Positions 1 to 10,349 of a stretch of DNA of 64,000 nucleotides are shown piece by piece. Both the position numbers and the translations under genes were made by a program. Every line of letters begins with the position of its first letter. The stretch's first letter is position 1. The stretch is taken from contig NZ_NTHN02000007.1 of assembly GCF_002300555.2 (NCBI RefSeq), positions 62,001 to 126,000 of the forward strand, written 5' to 3'. The notes below the pieces were generated by a model. The model was given only the letters and a program-made list of their open reading frames with translations, had not been told where the DNA came from and did not search any database. This DNA comes from Alloyangia mangrovi (lineage in GTDB: Bacteria > Pseudomonadota > Alphaproteobacteria > Rhodobacterales > Rhodobacteraceae).

Positions 1-64
1 GCTCCCGCGGATCACTAATAATCCCCGCAACCGCGCGGGACCCACCGTTGAAAAATCCTTCATC

Positions 65-3000
65 TCACCCAATGATCCCATCCACGTAAATGTAGTCTAG
101 ATAATCAATTCTGAGCGGCTCGCCGCCGTCCGAAATACCGGTGAAACTCACCACGTCGCCGGTCTCGAGTTCGACCCCGAGCGTGCTGTGCTCGGCAAAG
201 GATGTGCCGTTCACGATCGCGTCGCCCGCATCGAGGTTCCAGACGAAGCTGTCCACCACAATGCCGTTCACCTCGATGTCGAGCTGCGACTGACCGTCCG
301 ACTCGTCATAGTGACCCAAGGTAAAGTTATAGGTTCCGGTCGCATCCGCAAAGACGAAGCTTGCGCTCTGCACGCCCGCGTCGCCCGCACGGATCAATTG
401 ATCGCCGGATGCGTGACCATTGCCACTGATGATGAAACCTTGGTCGAGCGAGAAAGTCTCGGCCTCGATGCGCACCAGCTCACCCGGGTTGGCAGGCGCG
501 CTGCCGCCGCCGGAGCCACCCTCGAGGGGCGTGAAGTCGAGGTAGTCGATGCGGAGCGGCTCGCCCCCGTCGGACACGCCCGACAACTCCAGGGTATCCC
601 CGACCGACAGCTCGATCCCCGAGATCGTGTGCTGCGCGAAAGACCCAGGCGTGACCGTCGTTTCGGCCGCGTCGAGATCCCAGGTGAAGCTGTCGATCAC
701 CGTGCCGTTGAGCAGTACGTTCAGCACCGATTGCCCGTCGGATTCGTCGAAATACCCAAGGGTGAGATCGAAGCTGCCCGCCTGGGTGACGCTGTAGCTG
801 GCGATTTGCGTGCCCGGGTCCGTGGCCTGGATGAGTTGATCGTCCGAGGCATGCGGGTTGCCGAAGACCGCGAAGCCCTGCACGAGGGTCAGGCTCTCGG
901 CCTCGACGCGGAAGGTCTCGCCCGAGCTTGAGCCTCCGCCGGTGCTGCCTCCGCCGGTGCTGCCCCCGCCCGAGCTGCCCCCGCCCGAGCTGCCCTCGAC
1001 CGGCGTGAACTCGGCAAAGTCGATGCGCAGCGGCTCGCCGCCGTCGGACACGCCCGACAGCTCCAGTGTATCGCCGACCGCCAGCTCGATGCCCGAGATG
1101 ACGTGCTCGGCGAAGGAGGACGGCGTGACCGTCGTCTCGGCCGCATCGAGATCCCAGACAAAGCTGTCGATCACCGTGCCGTTGAGCAGCACGTTCAGCA
1201 CCGACTGACCGTCGGATTCGTCGAAGTAGCCGATCTTGATGTCGAAGGTGCCGGCCGTGACGACGCTGTAGCTGGCGATCTGCGTGCCCGGGTCCGTGGC
1301 CTGGATGAGCTGATCCCCCGAGGCGTGCGGATTGCCGAAGACCGCGAAGCCCTGCACGAGGGTCATGTCCTCGGCCTCGACGACGAAGGGATCGCCGGTG
1401 GGCGTGCTGCCGCCTCCGGTGCCGCCCCCTCCCGAACTGCCGCCGCCGCTCGAGCTGTCGGCATCATAGGTCAGGTAGATCGGCGACGTGGTCGGCCCCA
1501 CCGGCAAGTTGCCGTTGCTCGGGTCGATCACCGCCGCGACGATGCCGAGCGGAAGCTGGTCCTCGCCCGTGAAGTCAAAGGCCGCCACGCCCGAGAGGTC
1601 GAACATCGACGAGATGTCCTGCACGCCCCCGGTCAGGGTGACGTCGACGGTCTGCACCTCCACCGCGTTGTTCGCCGGGAAGTCCGACGCCGCCAAAGCC
1701 GCCAGCTGCGCGTCGAGCTGCGGCGCATAGGCCTGCTCGGTGCTGGTGCCGGTGGAGAAGGCGTTGGTGGTGGGCTGGATCATCGCCTTCATCAGCACCA
1801 CCCGCATGGTCGCGCCCGCCGGGCCGCTGACCAGCATGCTGAAGTCGCTGTCGCTGTAAGTGCCGACACCGCCCTCGATGAGCCCGTTGACCACGATGCT
1901 GGCCTCGGTGCCCGCCGCCGCCTGCGACGACAGCCCCTTGGCGCCCGCCTGCGTGCCGGTGCCCTGCAAGTAGCCCGTGCTGGTGGTGCCGTCGGCATAG
2001 GTCACGGTGAAGCTCGAGCCGATCAGCTCTGCCCCCGACACGCCGCCCACGTCCCAGCTGGGACTGGTTCCTGCATCCAGCGTCGACTTCTTGGCCCCGG
2101 CGATCGAGTTGGGATCCATATCAACCGAGAAGGTCACCGTCTCGCCCGACTGGAAACCGCCATTGGTGGCCGTATCGAAGGTCAGCACGATGCCCTCGTA
2201 ACCGGCTGTGCCGCCGGCCCCCAGGTAGGTCTCGTTGTTCGGGTCACTGGCATTGTTGTTCGGCGCATCCACGCCGGTGTTCCCGGCGCTGTCGATGGTC
2301 AGCGCCTTGGAGATCGTGTCCCCTGCGACGCCGAAGGGATCGAATACCGCATCCTTCAGCACCGCCTTCGAAACATCGATTTCGACCTTGGTGACCACCT
2401 TGGTGCCGGTGTTGCTGAGCACAAAGGAGCCGCTCCCATAGTTCGACTCCTTCACATTTGTCGCGTTCGCCGTGATCGCCAGGGTGACCGCGCCGCCACC
2501 CGTGCCTGGCGTGCCGCTGTCATTGTCCAGAATCGTTACCAAACCGGTTTCCTCCCCGATGGTTGCATTGGCTCCGCTGACCCCGGTGATCACCACCTCG
2601 AACCTCTCGGCCCCCTCGACCAGCGTGTCGTTCAGGATGTTGATCTGCACGCTGGCATCCGCCGCGCCGCCCGCGATCTGCCGGCTGCCGCTGTAGACGC
2701 CGGTTGCGGCGTTCAGCGTCGCATTGGCAACGCTGTAGTCGCTGCCCGCCGTCGCGGTGAGCGGACGCACCTCGAACTGCACGAGCACCGTGCTCTCGGA
2801 GGGCACGTAATTGCTCGCGGAAAGCGCGACGGTGACCGACCCGTCCGCCTCGCCGGCAATCGCGTCGCCGACCGAGATCGACGGCCCCGTCTCGACGTCA
2901 TCGATGGCAATGATCTCGATGGCGTTGATCAGCGGGTTCTCCAGCACCGACGCGAAGTCGATGTCGGCGATGCCGTCGTTGATCTGGCCCGTCCATTGCA

Positions 3001-6000
3001 CCATGCCACCGACGCCGCTCCCGAAGGTCGCGACGAGGTCGAAGTCGTTCAGGAAGAGCGTGCCCTCGATCGACACGTCGAAGATCCGCTCGCCGATCTG
3101 GTCGGTGCCAGCGTAGCCGTTGCCCATGTAGAGACGGATCGCGTAGCTACCCGGGTCGACAGCGAACTCGTACTGCATGCCCGCACCCGTGGGCTGCGCC
3201 CAACGCTCCTGGGTGAAGACCCCGATCGGGGTGGTCGAGGGCACCGAGCTGTCGAGCGTGGCAAGATTGAAGGTCGACACCGAGGTGGTGCCAGCCACCA
3301 GGACCGAGGTGGAACTGCTCCAGTCCATGCCGCCATCGGTGGCGGCGACGTCGGCATTGCCGCCGACCCAGCGGTGCACGACCTCCCCCTCCGAGGTGTT
3401 GGTAACCTCGATCCAGTCCCAGGAGGCGGCAAAGCTATCGTCCCCGGTGGTGGTGGAGGCGACCATGCCGACCACCGCGCCGGTGACCGAGCCGAGGTTG
3501 TCATACTCGCCCTTCACCGCCTCGACGACGGCCGTCGGAAGCGCCAGAGTCGCCGTCGGCACCCAGTCCGTGTAGACGCCATTGTTCACGTAGCGCGCCC
3601 GCGCCGTGGCGGTCTCGGCCCCGGAAGTCATGTCGAGATCGATCGCCACCTCGAAGTTCGGATCGCCGACCCCGAGGATGTCGGGATCCTCGATCCCCGG
3701 CACCTCGACGAAACTGCTGACGAAGCTGTTGTTCTCCTCGACGATCAGCTGCACGCCGTACTTGATCGTGCCGCCGTCATCGACCACAGCGATCGTGGCC
3801 TCGACGAAGGTGTCCTGATCCCCCGGCCCGACCATCAGGCCGACCTTCTCGCCGCCGTCCCAGGTCTTGGCCGGCGCATCCTTGTTCAGGGAATAGGCGA
3901 AGATGTTGACCATCTCGCTGGTGATCGCAAGCTGCTGCGCGCCCGAGGACATGAAGCCGATGCCGAGCACATCCTGCTGGGTGTTCGCGGCACCGACGGC
4001 GGTGCCCGCATAGGCCTCGTCGATGCTGACGAAGCTCGAGGCCCCGCCAAGGTTGAAGACACCGCCGTTGTAGAGACCCTGCGTCGGGTCACCGGCGTTG
4101 TCGGTGGCCGGAAGCACGTTGTTGCGCCACACCGCGTTGACACCGATGCCGCCCGCGATGCTGTCGCCGCTCGGCACGGCGCCGGGCGGCGTCGAGGCGG
4201 GGTTGTTCAGCTCGAAGTCCCACTTGGCCGAGGAATTCGGCCCCACCACCACGCCGGTGCCGTCGGTCGGATCGCCGACATGGCTGTCGAGGATGTTGTC
4301 CACCCCGTCGAGATCGAGATCGTCGCTCGGATCGAGCGGCTCGCCGCCGGGAATGAAGATGGCGATATTGTCCTTGCCGTAGACACCGCTGACGATGAGC
4401 CCGGCGAAATCGTCGAGCCCGTCCCCGTCATTGTCGATGAAGACCCCGAGCCCGTCGTCTCCCAGCGCGGTCACCGCCAGCGGCTGCGAGCCGAAGTTGC
4501 CCAGCTCGTAGACCACCGAAGCGGAATCCGTGCGGCCGTCGCCGTCGGTGTCATCGACCTTGATGAAATAGAGCGTGCCATCGAAGCTGGCCGCGACGAT
4601 GGTATTTTGCAGCGCCCCGCCGAAGAAGGTCGCGGTGTATTCCTCGAGCCCGTTGGTGGATTCGGGAAGCGTGAGCAGCGAGCCGTCCTCGGTGTAATCG
4701 AGCAACTCGGCCTCCGGCGAATAAGCCGTGCCATCCATCACCGAGGTGCCGTCGAAGAAATCAAGCACGTTGGCGATTGAACTACCGGGATGCTCCCAGT
4801 CGTAGCCCGAGACCACGTCAAAGAAATCGTCGGGCAGACCGGTGAGCGACGTCGTATCGACCCAGCTCCCGGCGGAATCCTGTGCGTAGATGATCAGCAG
4901 TTCGGACAGGAAGTCGCGCGCCTCCGCCTCATTGGCAAAAAGCACCTCTCCATAGGCCATGATCGCCGAGCCGGAGGTCGCCCCGGCGTAGGTCCCGTCG
5001 CTGTTGAAGGCCAGGGACAGTGCCTCGGCCGCCGCGCGGATCGGGTTGGCATGACCGCCGTAGGGGCCATATAGGTCGGTGATCTCGCCAATATAGTGCA
5101 GCTGGTCGCCATAGCCCTTGCTGCCGTCTTCGCTGAACTGGTTGGTGGCAAACTCCGAGGTCCAGTCGTCGACGATCGCGCCGTCGGAATAAGAGACCGC
5201 CTGACCACCCCAGCCGCCGTTCGGACCGTTGTCGAAGGTGTAGACCTGGCCGTCCTCGGTCACCAGCACGTCGAAAGGATTGCGGAAGCCCGGCGAATGG
5301 ATGCTCAGCGGATTGTCGACCAGCTTGAGTTGACCGTCCTCGCTGACCAGCACGTAGTCGGTGATCTTGGCCATGTTCAGGCCGTTGTTGCCGCCTGCCC
5401 AATCGGGCCGGAGAACGCCGCCGCTGCTGCCGTTGTTATCAAGCGTGAAGTTCGGGTCGAGATCCAGGTTCTGGATGTTCAGCGTGGTGAGATCGACGTT
5501 TGGCCGCGAGGGATCGTCGAGCGTCGGCAAGTCGAGAATGAAGAGGTTCCCGCTGGCATCGGTGCGGATGTCGTAGGAATCCAGCTCGGTCAGGTTGATC
5601 TTGATGACCGAGGCCGAGTAGGCGAAATCCACCGTCCCGGCAAAGTTGTTGCCGGGAGCGCCCTTGTTGGTGTTGCCGCCGATGGCGACCCACAGGTAGG
5701 TGTCGCCGGTGTCGGGATCTACCGACAGGTCCAGCCCGTTGATAGCGTGGTTCTCCTCCGAGCGCGGCAGGCCGCGCACGATGGCGACATTGGACAGCAC
5801 CTCGCCGGTGTCAGGGTCGAGCACGATGCGGTGGATCTGGCTCGAGTTGGTGTCGAGCCCGCTGTCCTCGCCCACCGAGATACGCCAATCCGAGGAGGTG
5901 ACATACAGAACGTCGTTCCCGTCCTCGTCGGTCGTCGCGACGAGCCCGGTCATCTGGCGGAACGCCTTGTTGTTCACCGAACCGTCATCGTTGTAGTTCT

Positions 6001-6232
6001 GGGTGTCGGCGGGAATGACATTGATCGCCGTCGACGAGGTGACGACGAAGTCGGGGCTCGTATCGGCATCCGCCCCATCCGGCTGCCGTTCGATTTCGTA
6101 GCGGTAGATCGTGCCGTCCTGCTGGGCGACAAAAAGGACCGGGTTACCGGTTTCGCTGAAATCCAGTGCGGTCGGGTTGGTGCTCTGTTCCCCGGAAAGG
6201 TCAGTGACACCGAATGTAATATCTTCGGGCAT
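65..6232 (-). CDS. Very large modular extracellular-type protein (sorbosone-dehydrogenase-like, malectin, Calx-beta, three CBM-like repeats)
   Basis: Encodes 2055 aa. Residues about 1-640 resemble a PQQ glucose/sorbosone-dehydrogenase-like beta-propeller region. Asp-rich calcium-loop-like stretches such as DTDGDGRTD and DLDLDGVDN follow around 570-660. A malectin-like domain lies near 945-1100 (HRWVGGNAD, YAIRLYMGNGY), a Calx-beta domain near 1110-1235 (AGSDYS, VEGAERFEV, ILDND), then an unassigned beta-rich region. Three C-terminal repeats of about 130 aa begin with VEAEDM, VEAESL or IEAETF and are joined by Gly/Ser linkers; they look like CBM6/35-type sugar-binding modules. There is no N-terminal signal peptide, so type I secretion is possible, but no RTX nonapeptides are visible. 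The ATG has AGAGGACC upstream. It borders the exopolysaccharide genes, suggesting a matrix or surface protein. Domain names are from pattern recognition; the exact function is unknown. Confidence 0.8.
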   Translation of the reverse strand: MPEDITFGVTDLSGEQSTNPTALDFSETGNPVLFVAQQDGTIYRYEIERQPDGADADTSPDFVVTSSTAINVIPADTQNYNDDGSVNNKAFRQMTGLVATTDEDGNDVLYVTSSDWRISVGEDSGLDTNSSQIHRIVLDPDTGEVLSNVAIVRGLPRSEENHAINGLDLSVDPDTGDTYLWVAIGGNTNKGAPGNNFAGTVDFAYSASVIKINLTELDSYDIRTDASGNLFILDLPTLDDPSRPNVDLTTLNIQNLDLDPNFTLDNNGSSGGVLRPDWAGGNNGLNMAKITDYVLVSEDGQLKLVDNPLSIHSPGFRNPFDVLVTEDGQVYTFDNGPNGGWGGQAVSYSDGAIVDDWTSEFATNQFSEDGSKGYGDQLHYIGEITDLYGPYGGHANPIRAAAEALSLAFNSDGTYAGATSGSAIMAYGEVLFANEAEARDFLSELLIIYAQDSAGSWVDTTSLTGLPDDFFDVVSGYDWEHPGSSIANVLDFFDGTSVMDGTAYSPEAELLDYTEDGSLLTLPESTNGLEEYTATFFGGALQNTIVAASFDGTLYFIKVDDTDGDGRTDSASVVYELGNFGSQPLAVTALGDDGLGVFIDNDGDGLDDFAGLIVSGVYGKDNIAIFIPGGEPLDPSDDLDLDGVDNILDSHVGDPTDGTGVVVGPNSSAKWDFELNNPASTPPGAVPSGDSIAGGIGVNAVWRNNVLPATDNAGDPTQGLYNGGVFNLGGASSFVSIDEAYAGTAVGAANTQQDVLGIGFMSSGAQQLAITSEMVNIFAYSLNKDAPAKTWDGGEKVGLMVGPGDQDTFVEATIAVVDDGGTIKYGVQLIVEENNSFVSSFVEVPGIEDPDILGVGDPNFEVAIDLDMTSGAETATARARYVNNGVYTDWVPTATLALPTAVVEAVKGEYDNLGSVTGAVVGMVASTTTGDDSFAASWDWIEVTNTSEGEVVHRWVGGNADVAATDGGMDWSSSTSVLVAGTTSVSTFNLATLDSSVPSTTPIGVFTQERWAQPTGAGMQYEFAVDPGSYAIRLYMGNGYAGTDQIGERIFDVSIEGTLFLNDFDLVATFGSGVGGMVQWTGQINDGIADIDFASVLENPLINAIEIIAIDDVETGPSISVGDAIAGEADGSVTVALSASNYVPSESTVLVQFEVRPLTATAGSDYSVANATLNAATGVYSGSRQIAGGAADASVQINILNDTLVEGAERFEVVITGVSGANATIGEETGLVTILDNDSGTPGTGGGAVTLAITANATNVKESNYGSGSFVLSNTGTKVVTKVEIDVSKAVLKDAVFDPFGVAGDTISKALTIDSAGNTGVDAPNNNASDPNNETYLGAGGTAGYEGIVLTFDTATNGGFQSGETVTFSVDMDPNSIAGAKKSTLDAGTSPSWDVGGVSGAELIGSSFTVTYADGTTSTGYLQGTGTQAGAKGLSSQAAAGTEASIVVNGLIEGGVGTYSDSDFSMLVSGPAGATMRVVLMKAMIQPTTNAFSTGTSTEQAYAPQLDAQLAALAASDFPANNAVEVQTVDVTLTGGVQDISSMFDLSGVAAFDFTGEDQLPLGIVAAVIDPSNGNLPVGPTTSPIYLTYDADSSSGGGSSGGGGTGGGSTPTGDPFVVEAEDMTLVQGFAVFGNPHASGDQLIQATDPGTQIASYSVVTAGTFDIKIGYFDESDGQSVLNVLLNGTVIDSFVWDLDAAETTVTPSSFAEHVISGIELAVGDTLELSGVSDGGEPLRIDFAEFTPVEGSSGGGSSGGGSTGGGSTGGGSSSGETFRVEAESLTLVQGFAVFGNPHASDDQLIQATDPGTQIASYSVTQAGSFDLTLGYFDESDGQSVLNVLLNGTVIDSFTWDLDAAETTVTPGSFAQHTISGIELSVGDTLELSGVSDGGEPLRIDYLDFTPLEGGSGGGSAPANPGELVRIEAETFSLDQGFIISGNGHASGDQLIRAGDAGVQSASFVFADATGTYNFTLGHYDESDGQSQLDIEVNGIVVDSFVWNLDAGDAIVNGTSFAEHSTLGVELETGDVVSFTGISDGGEPLRIDYLDYIYVDGIIG
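545..913. repeat. Intragenic direct repeat, copy A (CBM-like module 2)
   Basis: This stretch is nearly the same DNA as 1019-1387, offset by 474 bp (158 codons). Both encode the module with the shared run GFAVFGNPHAS and the same SDGGEPLRID ending. Differences are mostly synonymous. A third, more divergent copy lies at about 105-440. The identity suggests recent duplication or gene conversion inside the large protein gene. Confidence 0.85.
1019..1387. repeat. Intragenic direct repeat, copy B (CBM-like module 1)
   Basis: Partner of the repeat at 545-913, in the same orientation and frame. It is followed on the protein side by a Gly/Ser linker that is itself low complexity (930-1000 and 1400-1460 in DNA). 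Confidence 0.85.
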
Positions 6233-6374
6233 AATAAGGTCCTCTGAGGAGAGGGGTAAAATAAACTATAAAATCAATTATTTATTTTTGTTTTCTATCT
6301 GTTTTCGATCTTTCTGGGCCTTTGCCCTGGCAGGGGACCTCGTGTTTGCCGGGTGGGTTAATTCCCGTCCTGCA

Positions 6375-7586
6375 TCATGCCGCGGTCGAGCGGCTGAGCG
6401 CCCGTCGCAGCTTCGCGGAAAGGAACTCGGAACGGTGTGGCACGACCACGGCCTGGAACAGGTAACGGCTCAGAATGTGCTCGGCGTATTCACTTTTCGG
6501 CTTGTAGCTGACCTGCACCCGGCCGTTCGGCGCAGTGGCCTGGACCGTGCTCAGTTCGACCGCCGCGCTGCGGGTCTGACCATCCGGAAGCAGCATGGTC
6601 AGCCGACCGTTGAGCGGCACGTTCAGCGCATTGCCCTGGTCGAGGATGAGCTGATCCTCGTCGACCCAGAACACCGCCCGCGACTGACCGTCGTCGGAGA
6701 CGAAGCGCATGTCGTAAACCCGCGCACGCGCGGCCTCGACACGTTCCGACCGGCGACCGAAGAGCGTGGACCCGATCCGCGACACCGTGCGCGCAGCCAC
6801 GCAGGCCCCGACGAGGAACACCAGGGAGATCTCGCCGAGGTAGGACACCTCGGTGCGGCAGAGCTTGTTGTTCAGCCGCGAGCGGATCGCCTTGGAGGTG
6901 CCGTGGCTCATGAAGGCCTGGGCCGGGCCGATCATCCCGGGCTTGACCCGGAAGCGGCGTTCGTAATCGGGGATCGTGGCCGCGTATTGTGCCGCGATCT
7001 CCGGGCGCACGGGGCGCGGGCCGCACATGTTCATGTCGCCCTTGATGACGTTCAGAAGCTGCGGAATCTCGTCGAGACGGGTTTCGCGGAGGAACAGGCC
7101 CATCGGTGTTTCGATGCCCGACCCTTTGGGCAGCACCTTGTCCTTGGTGATCATCGCCGCCTTGGTGCTGTCGAGGCTGCGGAACTTGAACACGTCGAAG
7201 AGCTCGCCATTCTCACCGATGCGGGGGCCGCGATAAAAGATCGGCGCACCTTGGGTGAGGGCGAGGAGTGCGGTGATCACCAGAAACAGCGGCAGAACCA
7301 TGAGAAAAAGCGTCATGGCGATGGCGAAATTGTAAGTCCGGTAGACAATCCGAGAGCGCGGCTGGAAGCCGACCGAGAAACGCGGCCAGATCGCGCGCCG
7401 GCCGCCCGACGGCCAGGGATCGACCCCGGTGACCGCGCCACTCGCGTAGCCAGTGTCCCGCGCGGATGGGGAGGAGAGCTCCGTACGGTAGTGGGAGGAT
7501 TGGAAATCGCTGAAGGGGGAGGAGGAGTCGTCTACAGTTCTGTATGTGTTTGGTTTTTCTAGTTCTTTGTGTGTTGAAAAATTCAT
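6375..7586 (-). CDS. Exopolysaccharide priming sugar transferase with C-terminal extension
   Basis: A bacterial sugar transferase (PF02397 type) of about 403 aa. These enzymes move a sugar phosphate onto undecaprenyl phosphate at the inner membrane and start polymer synthesis. A membrane segment around FLMVLPLFLVITALLAL is followed by the hallmark blocks PIFYRGPRIGE, VFKFRSL, ETRLDEIPQLLNVIKGDM and GPRPVRPE, and by RFRVKPGMIGPAQ. The last 150 residues, after RRSERVEAAR, are beta-rich and could be a degenerate PilZ-like domain; canonical PilZ motifs are not clear. I prefer the ATG at 7586, which has GAGG about 9 nt upstream, over a TTG at 7610. It heads the minus-strand face of the polysaccharide cluster. 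Confidence 0.88.
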   Translation of the reverse strand: MNFSTHKELEKPNTYRTVDDSSSPFSDFQSSHYRTELSSPSARDTGYASGAVTGVDPWPSGGRRAIWPRFSVGFQPRSRIVYRTYNFAIAMTLFLMVLPLFLVITALLALTQGAPIFYRGPRIGENGELFDVFKFRSLDSTKAAMITKDKVLPKGSGIETPMGLFLRETRLDEIPQLLNVIKGDMNMCGPRPVRPEIAAQYAATIPDYERRFRVKPGMIGPAQAFMSHGTSKAIRSRLNNKLCRTEVSYLGEISLVFLVGACVAARTVSRIGSTLFGRRSERVEAARARVYDMRFVSDDGQSRAVFWVDEDQLILDQGNALNVPLNGRLTMLLPDGQTRSAAVELSTVQATAPNGRVQVSYKPKSEYAEHILSRYLFQAVVVPHRSEFLSAKLRRALSRSTAA

Positions 7587-7997
7587 CAGAAATATCCTCG
7601 GCAAACTCAAGGAGCCAAGGGAAAACCCCTAGCCAAAAAGCAAAATGCAAACGTTGCCGCATAAACACGCGGCGATCATGAAAACTTTCTTGATGCTCGG
7701 ACTTCGGCCAGAAACTGCCTCAAATGCCCCCTGACCAATACGGGGGCAGATCGTTTTGTATGTTAATCAAAGCGCATCATTCTATGCAAAATACTAACTT
7801 TACGGACCAGCGGTGCAAAGCTGTTTTTTTGGAGCCTAGCCTGCAAACCCGGAACAACAAGGATATTCGAGCGCTTGTCGCGCGGCGGTTGCACGGACAC
7901 TGTGCAGCATCTCGCAACAGTTGCTTCTCCCCCCCAAGCCAAGCGCACCAACTTCCTGCCCCATTTGATCCTTGATTTCGCCTTGTGCGGCGGGGCC
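7587..7997. other. Intergenic region, no gene seen
   Basis: About 410 bp between the sugar transferase start and the end of the polysaccharide lyase gene. It is AT-richer than its surroundings around 7740-7870. Short ORFs here resemble no family and lack convincing ribosome binding sites. It probably carries the promoter of the sugar transferase. Confidence 0.4.
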
Positions 7998-9201
7998 TTA
8001 GTTTGAATTTTGTTCTGCCTCCTCCGCATTCCCCGCTGCCCTCCTCGGGATGCGGCCGCCGATCACCTGCCGGGGCGAATCGATAATGTAGCCGCCACGG
8101 GAAATCACCTCTTCGAAGATTCTAAGGTCAGTGGAATCAACCTCGGGCAGACGAGCGCCCGCATGGGCGAGCACGGAGTCCGCGACTTCGGCCGAAGGCA
8201 TGACCGGCGCTCCGCTGCCCGCGAAAGTCGGCGCCTTCGACAGCCCGACCTCCGCGTCCCTGCGGATCTCCCCCAGGGTGTCCGACACGTAGAAGTTCGG
8301 CCCGGGACGGCCCGCGTCCTGCAGGTGCAGCGGCGGACGGTCAACGCTGTTCGGTCCGGCGATATAGACATTGCCAAGGATGTTGACCGTCGAGCCGGTG
8401 CCCTGAAAGCCGCTCGGGCCCCAGTTGTAGACGAGGTTGTTGATGAACTCGATCTGCTGGCTGTCGTCCTTGATATTGGGATTGCGGTGCCGGTTGTGCG
8501 CCAGAAGGTTGCCGATCACGGTGATGCGCTTCGCCGAGCCACCGCCGATCAGCAGCCCCATGCTGTGCCGCCCCTTGGGGTGGATCGACTGGTCGAGGGC
8601 CTCGGCGATGATATTGTTGGAGATGGTGACATCGGCGACGTTGCCCCACACCGCGAGGTTCTCGTCAACCGCCCAGCTGATTGAATTGCCGTCGATCAGC
8701 ACGTTGCGGATCGGCTTGGAGCCGTCCCCGATCGACAGCCCGTCGCGATTGTCGGGCGCATCGCCCGGACCGTCGCCCGGGCGCAGGCGCATTCCGCGCA
8801 CGATCACGTTGCTGCCCACCACCCGCAGCCGCCCGCCGGTGAGGGTGATCCCCCCCCGGCGCCGTACCGCCGTCGAGGGTGATGTCCGGCCCGATCTGGA
8901 TCTGACGCGACAGATCGATGGTGCCGCCGACATCGAAATGGATGATGCGCGGTCCCTGCTCCTGCTCGGCGGCCCAGCGGAGGCTGCCCGGCCCGTCGTC
9001 GGCCAGGGTGGTCACATGCAGGGTGCGGCCATCGCCGCCACCGCGGGTCAGGGCGCCGAAACCGATCAGTTCCGGGGCATCCGCCGGGGCGGCGGTCTCG
9101 GCCCGGGCAATGCCGACGGGTGGCGCGAATGCCGCGAGCGCGGTCGAGAGAATGAAACCTCCCAGCACCACACGGCGCGGAAGAGACGCAAGACGGGTCA
9201 T
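7998..9201 (-). CDS. PL1-type pectate/polysaccharide lyase, frameshifted at a G8 tract
   Basis: A secreted right-handed beta-helix lyase, about 400 aa once repaired. The N-terminal part starts at ATG 9201 (GGGAG upstream) with a signal sequence containing a twin arginine (LPRRVVLGG), so Tat export is possible. It continues through GPRIIHFDVGGTIDLS to LDGGTAPGG. The frame then breaks at the C-run 8850-8857; with 7 instead of 8 bases it reads straight into ITLTGGRLRVVGSNVIVRG and the typical helix rungs (DGLSIGDGS, ISWAVDENLAVWG, LVYNWGPSGFQG). Its place between polysaccharide genes suggests trimming or release of the polymer. The break is probably a sequencing error, though a real or phase-variable frameshift is possible. 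Confidence 0.8.
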
Positions 9202-9300
9202 CACCTGCTCCCATGAATAACAACGGCACCCGGACGACGGAGCGCCCGGGCTCACTAGGGTTGGTCGGGGCACGCGCCGTCCGCGACGCGTGCCTTCCGG

Positions 9301-10290
9301 TCAGGAGGTCGTCTGCATCTGTCGCGACTTCTTGCCCAGCAGCTCCTCGAAATAGGCGATGGTCCTGCCGATGCCCTCCGACAGCTCGATCGAGGGGTTC
9401 CAGCCGAGGTGCTCGCGCGCGAGGGTGATGTCGGGGCGGCGCTGCACCGGATCGTCGCTGGGAAGGTCGCGCGACACCAGCTTCGACTTCGAGCCGGTCT
9501 GTGCCACGATCATTTCCGCGAGCTGCTTCACGGTGCATTCCTGCGGGTTGCCGAGGTTCACCGGGCCGGTGAACCCTTCTTCGGTGGCCATCATGCGGAT
9601 CATGCCGTCGATCAACTCATCCATGTAGCAGAACGAGCGGGTCTGGCTGCCGTCGCCGTAGATGGTGATATCCTCGTCGTAGAGCGCCTGCCGGATGAAG
9701 TTCGACACGACCCGCCCGTCCTGCGGGTGCATGCGCGGCCCATAGGTGTTGAAGATGCGCACCACCTTGATCGGCAGCCCGTGCTGGCGGTTGTAATCGA
9801 AGAACAGCGTCTCGGCGCAGCGCTTGCCCTCGTCGTAGCAGGAGCGCACGCCGATCGGGTTCACGTTGCCCCAGTAGCCTTCTGCCTGCGGGCTGACCAG
9901 CGCGTCACCGTATACCTCGGAGGTCGAGGCCTGCAGGATCGGGCATTTCAGCCGCCGCGCCAGCCCCAGCATGTTGATCGCACCGTGCACCGAGGTCTTG
10001 GTCGTCTGTACCGGGTCGTGCTGGTAGTGGATCGGCGAGGCCGGACAGGCGAGATTATAGATCTCGTCCACCTCGACATAGAGAGGGATGGTCACGTCAT
10101 GGCGCAGGAACTCGAAACGCGGGTTGCCGAGCAAGTGCTCGATATTGCGTTTCGTGCCGGTGAAGAGGTTGTCGACGCACAGAACCTCTGCCCCGCTTTC
10201 CAGCAGCCGGTCGCACAGGTGCGAGCCCAGAAAACCCGCCCCGCCCGTGACGAGAATGCGCTTTCGGCTGTCGTAATTGCGCTTCAACAT
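9301..10290 (-). CDS. uxs: UDP-glucuronate decarboxylase (UDP-xylose synthase)
   Basis: An extended short-chain dehydrogenase of 329 aa. It has the Rossmann motif GGAGFLG near residue 16, the catalytic pair [13 protein letters not shown], and the UXS-like blocks [15 protein letters not shown] and [21 protein letters not shown] enzymes convert UDP-glucuronate to UDP-xylose, giving an activated pentose for the polymer made by this cluster. The ATG has AAAGGAAG just upstream. A dTDP-glucose 4,6-dehydratase is the main alternative, but the [10 protein letters not shown] block and length fit UXS better. Confidence 0.9.
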   Translation of the reverse strand: MLKRNYDSRKRILVTGGAGFLGSHLCDRLLESGAEVLCVDNLFTGTKRNIEHLLGNPRFEFLRHDVTIPLYVEVDEIYNLACPASPIHYQHDPVQTTKTSVHGAINMLGLARRLKCPILQASTSEVYGDALVSPQAEGYWGNVNPIGVRSCYDEGKRCAETLFFDYNRQHGLPIKVVRIFNTYGPRMHPQDGRVVSNFIRQALYDEDITIYGDGSQTRSFCYMDELIDGMIRMMATEEGFTGPVNLGNPQECTVKQLAEMIVAQTGSKSKLVSRDLPSDDPVQRRPDITLAREHLGWNPSIELSEGIGRTIAYFEELLGKKSRQMQTTS

Positions 10291-10349
10291 GGTGCTTCCT
10301 TTGCAAAAAATGAAATCAATTCAGTCACAACAAACACAATGCCCGGGGA

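Noticed and set aside
1103-4780. 1225-codon open frame antisense to the large modular protein gene
   Set aside because: It mirrors the coding frame of a GC-rich gene, has Arg/His-rich composition without domains, and overlaps well-supported domains on the other strand.
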